Assembly (NCBI RefSeq): GCF_009727055.1
Contig: NC_052350.1
Coordinates: 18,350,840-18,414,839, forward strand
Source of the DNA: Benincasa hispida
Taxonomy: Eukaryota > Streptophyta > Magnoliopsida > Cucurbitales > Cucurbitaceae
Reading direction: 5' to 3'
Length of the DNA: 64,000 nucleotides
Shown: one piece after another, positions 9,554 through 20,649 of the stretch
Numbering within the stretch: the first letter of the stretch is position 1
Layout: the number at the start of each line of letters is the position of its first letter
Position numbers and translations under genes: made by a program
The notes under the pieces: model-generated
What the model saw: the letters and a program-made list of their open reading frames with translations, nothing else
Databases searched by the model: none
What the model was told of the DNA's origin: nothing

Positions 9554-11236
9554 TCATTTGCACCTAATAATGTTATGCCCTTTAGGAAGAGCTACAAGGT
9601 CCCACGTTTTATTCGTCTCAAGAGCTTTCATCTCTTCCATAACTGCAGCCTTCCATTCGGGAATCTCCATAGCCATCTGCACATTGGTTGGAATTGTCAT
9701 AGTATCCATGTTCGTAGTGAAAGCTCTAAACCCAGAAGACTTGTTACTATAAGAGAGGAAACTATGCATGGAATACTTGATACACAACTTAGTCCCTTTC
9801 CATAGAGCAATAGGTATATCAAGGGTGGCATCATAATCTCCTGTTTCACCAGACCTCTCATTAGTAAGAGAACGATGGTCATCCTTGCTCACTTGCAGCA
9901 AGTCCTCATCCTTCTTAATTTCCCCTGATGATTCATTACTATCTACAGCTTTGTCATTGTCTAGAACAATCTCATTAGTTTCATCACTTTCAATCACATC
10001 ATCCTTAACACACTCATCAGTATTATCAGAAACAAACGTACCTTGAACCTGAGCTGGTGTCAGTTCCGATTCATGGACAGTATCCTGTGGAACAACAGGA
10101 GGCGCTATTTCCTTTCTAAGATTCTTCCTGTAGTATGTTATCCAGGAAACTTGTTTAATAAGAAGAACAGTGTTATTTATATCCAGGATAGGCTCAGGAA
10201 GAAATTCCATAGGAATAGAATATGTGGACGAGTTAGTCTTTTCACTAGTATTCTCCCTTTGAAGATGACTAACGGGAAAAAAGGGGTTTATCTTCAAGGA
10301 ACATGACATCCGTAGGGACAAAGTATTTCCTAAAGGATGGATGAAAACACTTATAACCCCACTGGTGAAGGAGATACCCAACAAAGACACACTTCTGAGC
10401 ACGAGGAGCGAATTTAGTTTGGTGAGGACCATAACTATGGACAAAAACAGTACACCCAAACACCCGAAGAGGAACATCAGGAATGAGACGCATGGATTGG
10501 TAAGACTCTTTGAAACGTTCAAGAGGTGTTTCGAATTTCAGAACACGAGAGGGTATCCAATTAATGAGATGGGTTGCAGTAAGAACCGCATCACCCTATA
10601 AATACGAGGGAAGAGATGGAGGGAGCATAAAGGACCAGACAACTTCGATGAGGTGACGATTTTTTCGTTCAGCCACCTCATTTTATTGATGAGTGTAAGC
10701 ACACAAATTTTGATGGATAATGCCTTCGAAGTCAAAAACTCACGAATGTTGTTATTAATGAACTTCCGGCCATTGTCACTTCGAAGAATGACAATCTTGG
10801 TGTTGAACTATGTTTCTACTGTAGCATAGAATTGTTGAAACCCAGATACCACTTCTGACTTGTCAATGAGAAAAAACACCCATGTAAGACGAGTGTAATC
10901 ATCAATAAAAGTGACAAACCAAAGCTTATCGGATAAAGTAGTGATGTTTGAAGGACCTCAAATATGGACCAAATGGAATGACTAGGAAGGTTTGTAAGGC
11001 TGAGAAGGGAAGGTAACACGGTGTTGTTTTGCACATATACACACATCACACGACAAAGAAAAAACATCCACACAATGAAATAAATGGGGAAATAAATACA
11101 TCATATATTGAAAGTTTAGATGACCAAGAAGAAAATGCCATAATAAATAATCTTTTTCAGAAGTTGAAAATGAAGATAATAAACTAGTCCTAGAAAAACT
11201 CCTAGAGGCAACATCATCAAAAATGAAATTGAGTCT
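9554..11236 (-). pseudogene. copia-2 integrase and hinge
   Basis: A 322-aa frame (10522-9554) covers the hinge and N-terminal RT: a long acidic Ser/Thr/Glu-rich linker, then EYSMHS-type and EWKAAVMEEMKALETNKTWD text. A frame at 10493-10269 gives the integrase C-terminal block (MRLIPDVPLRVFGCTVFVHS, CVFVGYLLHQWGYKCFHP). The integrase core at 10530-11073 is readable only in pieces across frames. No intact DDE triad. Confidence 0.8.
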
Positions 11237-11889
11237 TGTGGTCCCAGATTAACTATAATTCTCTTGTTTTGCAAGACCAATCTATTCAGTATTAATGGTC
11301 TACTTCACTTCAACACTTAGGGAAGACAATATCCTTTCCGCTTCAAAAGTTTAATCGTTTACCCATGTGCGATCTCAATCGTGTAGACGACTCTTAGAGG
11401 AACTAGACGATAGTTCAATAGTGTAGATGATACTAAGAAGCACTACATGATCATTGAGACAATAGTAAGAGGAACTAGACGATCATGTAGACAATAGTAA
11501 GAGGAACTAAACGATTGTGTAAACGATGCAAAGTGGAACTAGACGATCGTATAGATGATGCAAGAGGAACTAAACGATCTTGTAGATGATACTTAAGAAA
11601 GAACTAGACGATCGTTGAGAAAGAAAGAACATAAGAAGTTAAGTAGTTTGGCCAAAAGCCTACGTCCACTGTGCAAAAAGGGAAGGTATCTTTATTACTT
11701 CTTCTTTTAAACCTTTTTACAAAATGAATGCTCTCTCTCATACTCTCTCATTCTGTCGCCTTTCATACAGGCTCATATTTTCAACGGAACAAGCTCTTAA
11801 TGAGCTGGTGGTTACAACAAACAAAACAGAAAGAAGAAAACAATGATAAACTGACTACTACTTCTTTTGTCTCGGTTCTTTCTGTTACA
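11237..11889. mobile_element. Solo-LTR-like insertion in copia-2
   Basis: The homologous stretch of copia-1 (near 5548-5565) is continuous, so this block is an insertion. It starts TGTGGTCCCAG and ends TCTGTTACA (TG...CA). Flanks are AGTCT (left) and AGACC (right); copia-1 has AGTCC at the same point, so each flank differs from the presumed target by one base. The interior 11350-11630 is a degenerate array of GAACTAGACGATCGTGTAG-type units. Confidence 0.65.
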
Positions 11890-11899
11890 AGACCCCTGT

Positions 11900-12240
11900 C
11901 ATGTCGGTCTTTGTCAATCGTTGTTCCCGAGCTCAAGTCTTGAAACAAAATAGTATCTAGTGAGAAAACAACTCTACAATTTAAATCCCTAGTTACTTTA
12001 CTGATAGACAACAAGTTATAAGATATTTTCGGAACATGCAATACATTCTGTAAGATTAAACCTTAGAAAGGAGAAAGATGACCCTTCCCTGCAATAGAAG
12101 CAAGTGACCCATTTGCAATCTGAATCCTCTCATCACCAGTACTCGAAAAAATATGAGAGAAATCGATCAGATGAGCCAGTTAAGTAGTCTGTTGCTCCTG
12201 AGTTTTGTATCCATGTTTAAGTGATCTGTTGCTCCTGAGT
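11900..12240 (-). pseudogene. copia-2 protease / gag-pre-integrase remnant
   Basis: Contains HVPKISYNLLSISKVTRDLN, matching the copia-1 text at the same place, followed by decayed protease sequence with stops. At 12190-12260 a short stretch (GTTGCTCCTGAGTT...TATCTATGTTT) occurs twice in tandem, a small local duplication. Confidence 0.7.
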
Positions 12241-12379
12241 TCAGTATCTATGTTTATTTTCCCTCAATAAGAAGACTAAAGGATTTAAGGGTACCTGACT
12301 AGACAATCGTACCGACCCTAACAATACTTGGGTCATTCTAGTTGGTCTCCTGAAACTTTGATGCATTATCAGTAGACTC

Positions 12380-12790
12380 ACTTATGAGTGCTCAGCCAGA
12401 CTTTGACTTGTCATTTGGAGGGCGACGTCTGCCATTCGGGGGTCAACCAGGTAACTTTCAACATTGTTCCTTAGTATGCCACGGTTTCTTGCAACGTTCA
12501 CATATTGGAGGAGGTTTACCATTCTGCTTGTCACTATCAAATCCAAATGATTTTACACCAAAGGCAACAGAGTCAATGGCAATGACAACAAGATTGTTCA
12601 TAGCACTTGATCTATCTTCCTCCAAACGAATTTCAGAACAGGTTTCCATTAGAGATGGTATTAGTCGTTGTCCGAGTATTCGATTGCTAACTGCATCAAG
12701 CTTGGAGTTCAATCCTACAAGGAAGTCATAAACACGATCAACTTCCTCAATTTTCGAATACTGAACCCTACCACATAAGCAATCCTAAAC
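12380..12790 (-). pseudogene. copia-2 gag C-terminus with zinc knuckle
   Basis: Frame 12712-12458 reads MNSKLDAVSNRILGQRLIPS and ends with ICERCKKPWHTKEQC, an intact C-x2-C-x4-H-x4-C zinc knuckle. The gag N-terminus and 5' LTR are missing. Confidence 0.82.
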
Positions 12791-13200
12791 AATCAGCTAT
12801 TAAGATAGAAATTTATCTACTTTCCTTAACGATGAGAAGGAGTGAATTTCATCTTGTGTAGTTGTATTCCCAACTCCCTACTCGAAGAAATCCCTAAAAT
12901 GGTAAGTAAATTAAGTTGGTGAAACTAGCCACTCTCACCCTTACAGATCAAAGGATTGCACTCATAGACAAAAGTTCACAACTCACTTAGGATTAAGGTC
13001 AAGTTACCTATGGTCAACTAGTGAGAAGTTAGTTTCTTCAAGCTATAGTATTATACTGAGAAACTAATCATTTTATGATTCGGCCTTATATAAACTCTTT
13101 ATATAAGATATGGTTGGAATATTTTGTATCTAAAGGAAGAAACAGTATTATGGGACTCGGACATTGATGTAAATTTGAGTATGTCATCAGAGACTCTTCG
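12790..13200 (-). repeat. Fragment of a copia-3-type LTR
   Basis: The reverse complement lines up with the middle of the LTR at 44654-46535: TATATAAGGCCG, TTGACCATAGGTAACTTGAC, GGGTGAGAGTGGCTAG, GGAGTTGGGAATACAACTAC and ACAAGATGAAATTCACTCC match positions 45030-45310 with many substitutions. Both ends of the LTR are lost. It directly abuts copia-2. Confidence 0.75.
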
Positions 13201-13269
13201 AGGCTTCTAATAGAAGCTTCAAGTCAAGAATTTGATCCCCTCTAGAATCCAACTCATGTGGAATTGACA

Positions 13270-13559
13270 AATGACAACTATTCATCATGGAATTAATTTG
13301 ACCCTTAGCCTCAATCTTCATCATCTTCAAATTAATTTTGATTCCTTTATTGCAGTTAAAGTCCTTGATGGTTCTTCTTCATACATAAATGAAATTGGTG
13401 TTTGGTGTGATAAAATTCATGAAACTCTTCATCTTCTTTCTTTCTTTTCAATCAGACTGTAATTGCAACAATTTAGCTCACTCTTTGGCTTCCTATGTTA
13501 TTGATAATGAATCCCCTAGTTCTGGTTTAACTCCTTCCCTTTATGACTTTCGTCTTTAG
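13270..13559 (+). pseudogene. LINE-type RNase H tail, broken
   Basis: One frame reads AVKVLDGSSSYINEIGVWCD then KIHETLHLLSFFSI. After a frame change the next reads CNNLAHSLASYVIDNESPSS and ends GLTPSLYDFRL-stop. The NNLAHSLA text is typical of the RNase H domain (RVT_3) at the end of plant LINE ORF2 or of related gene fragments. Downstream DNA is AT-rich with a short TA run, like a LINE 3' end. Fragment only. Confidence 0.6.
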
Positions 13560-13799
13560 TCCAAAATGAGTGTAATTCTTTTGTATTATCTTCTCTTAAT
13601 ATATATATATATTGTGTATGTCAAAAAGTTTTAAAATCTTCCCTCTAGTATTTTTGCCATTATTTTTAGTTTTTTTTATAAAAAAAACGATTTCAACCTA
13701 TTTATAGAATGAGAAGAGTATGGATTTTTATTTTTGATTTTTGAAAATTAAGCATATTTCTTTTATCAAATTCTTTTTTTATCTTTTGGGATTAAATTC
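13560..13799. other. AT-rich spacer
   Basis: A TA run near 13600 and A/T-rich sequence. No feature beyond a possible LINE 3' trailer. Confidence 0.4.
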
Positions 13800-14700
13800 A
13801 AGAATAATATAGTTTTTTAAAATAATGACAAGAATATGGTACCAAAGAAAACCTTTTAAAAAATAAGGTGGTTGAATAAATAAATTTTAGAAATAAGGTT
13901 AAAGGCCAAACTATTGACAAAAATAGGATGGGTTTGGATGTGATAAAAATCGTGTACCTTGTACCAACGTGACTGCCAGGTGATTACCATGAGTCCAAAA
14001 TTGTGGACCCCATCCACGAGTTATTTTTTATTTTTATTTTTTTACAATTTTCTTTCTTACGTTGCCTCCATCTTTTTCTTTGAAGGGAAAAAAGGATTTG
14101 AAAACCCTTTTTCTTTTGACACAAAATACATAGAAAGAACAAATACCAAATGTGGTGAAGATATGGAGGTAAACCAAGTTAAATCATGATTTGAATAGAT
14201 TTTTAGAGGAATCGTACGTTTTAGAATATTTAATCTTATGAATCTGGTTGAATCTTAACACTCCTGTTCAAGAATATCAATAAAATTGAAAATAAGAATA
14301 ATAAAAAACTATAAATATTGTGGCTCTTGGTGTCATCGAAGAAGAAAGGTTGACAGCTAGTGAGGATTCAAGGAAGAAAAATGAAAACAAAAAGTTTGAT
14401 AACAGAATGAAGGGTTGGAATAGAGGAGGAACAAAATAAGTTTGACAGGTCCACGATTTCCTTCTTGTACACATGTATCCTTATCTGACAAAATTTGAAG
14501 CCAGGTGGAGTTTAAATCGTAGACCACACACACGTTCTCTTATAATCGTGTATCGGGTCCACGATTTTCCGACCCTATTTTTTTTCAATATTTTCCACTC
14601 TACTTTATTTTTACCATTATTTATTAAAATAACATTATTAAAAAAAATCACTTTCTAGTTTCTATTAATATTTTTAAAATAGTTTTAAAAATTTGAACCA
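13800..14700. mobile_element. Short Mutator-like inverted-repeat element
   Basis: The left part has CTATTGACAAAAATAGG (13911-13927) followed by AATCGTGTACC. The right part carries the inverted counterpart (CCTATTTTTTTTCAATATTTTCC, 14574-14596) preceded by ATCGTGTATCGGGTCCACG. The same subterminal layout occurs in the transposase-bearing element at 33640-36720, so this is probably a non-autonomous relative. Outer edges and target duplication were not resolved. Confidence 0.5.
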
Positions 14701-14781
14701 AGTTTTGAAAACTAGAAAGCTATGCTTCTATTTGGTAGTCATTTAATTTTTGGTTTTTACTTCTTGAAAATTAAATTTATA

Positions 14782-15131
14782 GGGGGCGGTATTTGGAGCG
14801 TTGAGTTGGTTATCATAGTCAATGAGTTATAATAATCAGTAAGTTGTAATCATTAGTGTTTGGAGTGCAAACTTTTTTAGTCTGTATTATAATAGTTTAT
14901 GTTTGAGGAAACTATTTTTGTTTGGGATAGGAAATAGTAAGCACCGTAGTAAAGAAGAAAATGAGAGATGAGTGAGAAATAGTAAATACTGTAGTAAAGA
15001 GGATTTTGATATAGTATTTACTATACTATTATAAATAGGTATACACATCATTATTAAATTTGATACTCTAAACATGGAGTGAATTATAATAACTCACTCC
15101 ATCAACTTCAAGTTGATGCTCAAAACGGCCC
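14782..15131. mobile_element. Harbinger/Tourist-like MITE
   Basis: Left end GGGGGCGGTATTTGGAGCGT, then TGAGTTGGTTAT; the reverse complement of the right end reads GGGCCGTTTTGAGCATCAAC, later GAGTGAGTTAT. These imperfect terminal inverted repeats and the 350-bp size fit a Tourist-like element. No transposase. Superfamily assignment is a guess from end style. Confidence 0.55.
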
Positions 15132-15629
15132 GATGAAGACTCATTTCATCTCTAAATTTTTCGTTTTGTTTTCTACCTTTTATCGGTGTTATTAAAAATC
15201 AAGTCAAGTTCTAAAAACTAAAAAATATAATTTTTTAGAATTTGTCTAAGAATTTAACTTTTTTATTGAAAGATGCAAATCATTACAAGAATACGAGAGT
15301 AATTAGGCTTAATTTTCTAAAACCAAATCAATACCATTGTAAAAGAATTTGTTTGTGTTCCTATTTCAAAATTGTTCGCTTCTTATAAAAGTTTGTGCTT
15401 TCACTTTTTTAATACAGGAGTGTCAGATGAATTTTTGATACTTCTTAAGAGAGAGAAAAATACATTTTGCAGTTAATTTATATTATAAATGTAATCTTTG
15501 ATTAGTACATATCCATAACTTACCTAGGTTACAAAAATCCATAATATCTCACCATAAGTTACAAAATTTGAACTACACTCTATAATTTATATTTTACCAA
15601 ATCATATAAATAGTTTTATATGGTACCTT

Positions 15630-16387
15630 CTAAGGGACCGATTGGTTTAAGATTTTATAAATGTCCAGAAATTAAGGATGCTTAGGAATAAGATTGATGA
15701 GAATCTAAGATGACTATGTTTGGTTGTGTCATGAGAATGTTATAAGATTTATGGAAATAAATTGTTTTTGTATTTAATTTGTAAAATTAATCCTGAAAAC
15801 TTTGTAAAATTTTAATAGATTACTTGATAAACAATAAATTCAATTCAAAGTTTTGAGAAAAGTTAATTATTTAACAATTAAATAATAATATTAAGAAAAA
15901 TTATTTCAAATGGTAAAACTGCTGAAAATATTTATAAAATATAGCAAAATTTCGGAACTATGAATGATAGATGTTGATAGGCACTGATAGATTTCTATCA
16001 ATGTCTAACAATGTCAGACACTGATAGAAATCTATCAGTATCTATCAATATCTATCAGCATCTATCATTGATAGTTCTAAAATTTTGTTATGTTTTATAA
16101 ATATTTTGATTCATTTTTTTATATTTAAAAACCGCCCTAATATTAATTACAAGTATTTATAAAATGAGAAATTTATAATTAAAGTTACTTTGATTAGATA
16201 ACTTAATGAGAATGAAAATAAAGAAAATCTACCTTTTTGGATGAGAATCATGGATATAATTGATGCATGTGAAAAGCTTATTCTTATGCAAAAGCTACAA
16301 AACTTGTACTAAAGAAGGGTATGTTTATTCCTTATCCATTCCCAACCTCATTCTCATCTCAAATCTCTCAATACAAACACCCCCTAA
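15630..16387. repeat. Composite AT-rich inverted-repeat element
   Basis: Outer arms (GGGACCGATTGGTTTAAGA on the left, the complement of GGGGGTGTTTGTATTGAGA on the right) look like weak terminal inverted repeats. Nested inside, 15893-16135 is a clearer palindromic element: AAATATTTATAAAATATAGC and ATTTCGGAACTAT on the left mirror AAATATTTATAAAACATAAC on the right, with AATATTA on both sides. Its centre is a run of TATCA/TGATA units. Confidence 0.55.
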
Positions 16388-16389
16388 AA

Positions 16390-17460
16390 TTCACTGCAAC
16401 ATAAATAATATTTCCTCTTTCTAATTTCTCTTTTCCATTTTTATTTTCTCTAATTGTTTTTCTTTGTTTCTTATTCTTGATGTCTTATAACAATTTAGAT
16501 TTTTTTTCCTTTTTTTTTTTTTTTTGAAATTTTTATAGTGCTTGATTAGGTAAGACGGTACGATTTTGAAAAATTCAAAAAGTAATTAAAAAGGCAATTG
16601 AAAGTTTTCATGAAGAAGCACTTCTAACTTTCATGGGAAATATTTTAATTGCATTTTTGCTTTTTGTTTTGCAAAAATAATGCTTAGAGCAGAAATGGTA
16701 ATTTGCCAAAAAAAAAAAACACGTATTTTAAAAACTCTTTTGTATACGTATGTATATATTTAAATGTATATGTACGAGGATTTGAACTTTTGTTTTTTTT
16801 TTTTTTTTCAAAATCGTCATGTTTTAATCAATTTTTTTAACAAATCGATTTATTTATATTTTTTTTCTTTTTGGAGAAAAATTCGATTAAGTTATAATAT
16901 TAGCGTTTTAAACTCGATATTAAATATGAATTGTAGATGATTTTGAAACTATAGTGAACACCTTTTTCATATACTAGTCCATACCACATGAAATTTTTAC
17001 TTTCCTTTAGTACATAGAGATAAAAGGTTTTAAAATATTATAATTACTATATCAAATAGTTTGTTACATTGTTTAACTTGAATATTAATAACTATTTGAA
17101 GAAAAAAGATAAAATTGAAATTTATGAGATTTTAAAAAGTAAAAGATGTGATTATCTATTCAAACATATATCCACCATTAAATATTAATATTTTTTTTCA
17201 TATATCTATGGTTTAAATTACACTCATAGTGTATTACTTAAAAAGTCACACCAATACATGAATATTGCATCATGAATAGTTTAGTGACAAAGTATGTGAT
17301 TGTCCATTCAAACATATCTCTACTGTTAGATCATGATTTTTTTTTTTTATGTCTATGGTCTACATCACACCCAAACATGAAAAAAACATACCATTTCGAC
17401 CCTAAATAGGTGTAACTGGGCAAAGACATAGCTGCCTGTTCATAAATTGTAAGGATGAGG
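16390..17460. other. AT-rich intergenic DNA
   Basis: Homopolymer A and T runs and two near-copies of a short phrase (GTGATTGTCCATTCAAACATAT-like text at 17150 and 17295). No gene or transposon end was recognised. Confidence 0.4.
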
Positions 17461-17464
17461 AAGA

Positions 17465-17830
17465 AAAGATAGGTAAACGATCACAGTCAAAGACTAAACG
17501 ATCGTTGAGAGAAAAGCCAGACGATCATGGTCAAATACCTAGACGATCATTGAGAAAAGGGTAAACGATAGGACAAACATCTACACGATAAGGGAAAGCG
17601 TGTAGAAAATGGGTGGAAGATTGCACGATTAGGTTGATCGTGTAGGCGACAGAAAGTACACGATTGAAAGTGGACGATTGGGTTGAAGTGTACACGAAGG
17701 AGAGTACATGATAGGATTTAGACAATAGAGGAAAGTTACTACACGATTGGTAGAGAGCATAAACGACAGAAGAAAATTGAATAAGACGATCGGCCTTCGT
17801 AGCACCTGACGATCGTCGTGTAGCGATATT
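17465..17830. repeat. Degenerate CGATCG-rich short repeat array
   Basis: Units such as AAACGATCGTTGAGA, CAGACGATCATGGTCAAA, CTACACGATAAGGG and TACACGATTGG recur about every 15-30 bases without strict periodicity. The same vocabulary is found inside the copia-2 insertion, the copia-3 leader and the copia-related solo LTR at 51210-53331, so this is probably a retrotransposon remnant whose ends are lost. Confidence 0.6.
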
Positions 17831-17839
17831 TATTTGCAT

Positions 17840-18812
17840 AATAGTGCCACATAGCAGAATGTTAGTGGTTTACAATAACAACCATGAAAGAGAAATTACA
17901 TATTAGTAGAACATGAAGCAGATGAAGAAAAATACAAAAAAACGAAATGAAAACTGTTATAATTCTTCATTGACACTGCACTTATTTATCATAAATGTCG
18001 CTACGTTAGATCGTGATGTTTCATATTTATGGTTTAAATCACACTCTACCTAAAAAAATTATACTACTTCTCATGTGTATATGTAATCAACTCAATAATC
18101 TTAATATTTTTTTTAAAAAAAAACAAATAAAAATTACAAAAAATGTAAGAAAAGGACGAAGGTGTAAAAATTCTCTCCTTATAGCTCATTTTATATAGGA
18201 TAATACTTTGATGCATTCCAAAATGCACTATTCTCTATGCTTTCTCCTTCTTCGCTCACACAAAAAAAATATATATATATATATTAAAAATAAATAAGAA
18301 TAGTTAGCCACATGCCAATGTATTTGAACTCCAAAAGTTAAATACAGTGTTTTTGATAATTTGTTAATGTTTGAATAAATTTATTTCTTTATTAAAACGA
18401 AAAGGGGAAAATAAAAGAAGAAGAAATATAAAACTTTAAATGTTCATTGAACATTGTTTAAAATGGGACCGTTGAAATTGAATGTCTCCTACTCCAAATT
18501 AGTCAAATAATGTATCATCTTTTTCCTTTTTATAGAATAACTTTTTTCTGTTTTTCGCCTCTGTCCAATCTAAGATCCCACCATTAAATTTATGTTGTTT
18601 TATTATTATTATTATTATTATTTGTTTATTTTTGCCCCTACCTTTTTAAAAGTCAGAGTTTCATAAATGTCCACATGACCATTTTTCTTTTTCATTTTCT
18701 TTCTTTTTAATGACAAAAAACTAAAACACAATCAAATAAATACTGTGAATTTACTGTTTTTATTTATCATTAAATTGTTGATTTTCCCAAGGCTACGGCG
18801 CCGTGTTTGGCT

Positions 18813-18856
<44 letters not shown>

Positions 18857-18980
18857 TATATATATATCATTTTTCATTTTCATTTTTAAGCTTTTGACGT
18901 GTTCTATTTAATTTTTTAAAATTAAAAAAAATTGAAATGATTATCAAAAAAATATCTTAGAAGATTTACATAACTATATG
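17840..18980. other. AT-rich intergenic DNA with microsatellites
   Basis: Contains an ATT run near 18600-18622 and a long interrupted TA run at about 18814-18868. No gene seen. Confidence 0.6.
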
Positions 18981-18982
18981 CA

Positions 18983-19671
18983 TTTTTAGAAAAATACAAC
19001 ATCATAATATTAAGGTAAATACTATTCAAAAGTATTGCCAGTTAAAAGAAGTAGTATGTATGAATCTATATGTTTTTGTTGGCATATTTGTTGGCATAGG
19101 AAACTTCCACTCCTCCACTCTGACCTTGTTAATAGAGTTAATTGTGTTAGTACATGAAGTATTTAGCTCAGTTAAGCATGAAGAGAGTTGAGGTTTCTCA
19201 CTTCGAGTCAACTCACTTATACTTGTCTCATTTTGGGACTGTCGAATGAGATTATTTATAAGCCTCTTTCTTTAGCACCTATTTCAGGTTACGTGAAATG
19301 TCGACGATGTTAAGGTGGTTGTGGTCCTCGAGTTTGCAGAGTGCTAGTACCAAATTCATATCGATGATTTCCCTCTTGGGATAATTTCTCCATTTCACCT
19401 AGTTAACTCGAAACCTGAAGGTCTGACTTTTTTCCCCATGCTGACCACCCTCTTGATTCCTTATGTGCTTGGGAGCTTGTTTGGAGCAACCTTCAATGTT
19501 CATTATACTAACAATTGATTATTTGATATGAAGGACAAGATTAATTAAATTCAATATCTCTTTTATCTTTGAAAATTATGCATTGAGGTCATTACCCAAT
19601 ACATATGTCTTTTAATAATCATTTGATGTAAATTTAAAAATTTGCATCTCTCTCAAAACTCCTCATGATTG
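18983..19671. repeat. Left copy of a 690-bp direct repeat (LTR-like)
   Basis: Matches 24001-24688 in the same orientation with scattered substitutions and one short indel (the right copy has about 14 extra bases near 24447). Homology starts at about TACAACATCATAATATT and ends at CTCTCTCAAAACT. As direct repeats bracketing gypsy pol sequence they may be LTRs, but clear TG/CA ends, a primer-binding site and a target duplication are lacking. Confidence 0.7.
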
Positions 19672-20374
19672 GTAAATGTTATTCGACGGTTCTAAAAAAG
19701 AAGATAAGTAAGAAGGGGCTTGAAGCTTACAATCCTTACTGAACTACAAGTACATAGAGAGTTGTTACCACCTATTCGACGATGCATTGACGCTTCTAAT
19801 GTTATCTTGCAGTTGGCATTAGGATCTCGAGAGCAAAAGGAATGAATCTAGTGTACTTAGTAAAGGTAATCACAAACAAGAAAGTGGTTAGTTTTTATGC
19901 AATGCAACTAAGAACATAGGAAGGAAATCTACATCTACAAAGAAAGAGATGGCAACATATAAGGGCTTCTTATTGGGTCTAGCTTCTTAACCATAGGGAG
20001 AGATCGGACAATCTGATGATATACACTTGTGATGTCAGAGAAGAGTCCAGAAGAGGAGAGGCAGCTAATTCTTCAAACATTTTCTGTTGGATTTTAACGG
20101 GATGAAGGATGAAAATAGGAATTCGAAAGAGCGTAGAGAGATGGTCGAGCGAGAAGCAGGCAGGCATAGGTAGCTGACAGCAGCAATCGACCATCTTGAG
20201 CAGCAAAAGAAAGCAGGTCCAACTACGATCAAGGAAGAGAAAGCGGGAGTAACAAGCAAACGCAGGAGGAATAAACCTCATTTTGATTTCATCATTGGTA
20301 GAGATGGAGCATAGAAAAATGAAGGAAGGAACAATGGAAAGAAAGGGCACCACAATCAAGAAATTCATTCTTGT
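19661..20374 (+). repeat. First copy of an internal 700-bp duplication
   Basis: Nearly the same as 22775-23478 (CCTCATGATTGG...GTTCTAAAAAAGA...ACCACAATCAAGAAATTC). It begins at a point inside the gypsy RNase H text of the second copy (HDWRVFFDGSKK). The first copy is joined instead to the end of the 690-bp repeat, and both junctions share AAACT. Confidence 0.75.
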
Positions 20375-20648
20375 TACGCTAACTCATGCGGATAGAAAAC
20401 CTACCACAAAGAAGAAGTTGGTGAGAGACCGGCTTAGGAAACTATTTGACAGTCGGGCCATTCTAGTGGTAAAAGAACCACATAGTGAAGGTGGGTATCA
20501 CCTGAATGCGGGGATATTCAACAGGAATGCCTCCAAGCATACTACCACTAAGAAGATAAGAGAGTGCTTTACCGAGGGGGAGGAGCTCTCTTCCAGATTC
20601 AATTATCGAAAGAAGATTGTCATAAGATATTTCTACGTATCAGACTAA
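20283..20648 (+). CDS. 121-aa basic ORF, possibly gypsy gag-derived
   Basis: Lys/Arg-rich protein with ADRKPTTKKKLVRDRLRKLF and RKKIVIRYFYVSD. I do not recognise a domain. The Thr-Lys-Lys-rich style and the neighbouring gypsy pol text suggest it comes from the linker or gag of a gypsy polyprotein. Its 5' part lies in the duplicated block, and the second copy (23400-23480) diverges early, so only one copy stays open. Unlikely to be a functional gene. Confidence 0.3.
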   Translation: MISSLVEMEHRKMKEGTMERKGTTIKKFILVTLTHADRKPTTKKKLVRDRLRKLFDSRAILVVKEPHSEGGYHLNAGIFNRNASKHTTTKKIRECFTEGEELSSRFNYRKKIVIRYFYVSD

Positions 20649-20649
20649 C

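Larger units (their letters stand above)
8325..12790 (-). mobile_element. Truncated, inactive Ty1/copia element (copia-2)
   Basis: A relative of copia-1 in the same orientation. It has a 3' LTR (8325-8546), RNase H, RT, integrase, protease and gag fragments in order, but no matching 5' LTR: past gag the sequence passes at about 12790 into a fragment of a different copia LTR. Every domain is broken. RT is fused almost directly to RNase H, losing the segment that follows the active site. A 653-bp insertion (11237-11889) splits the gag-pre-integrase/integrase region. Confidence 0.88.
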
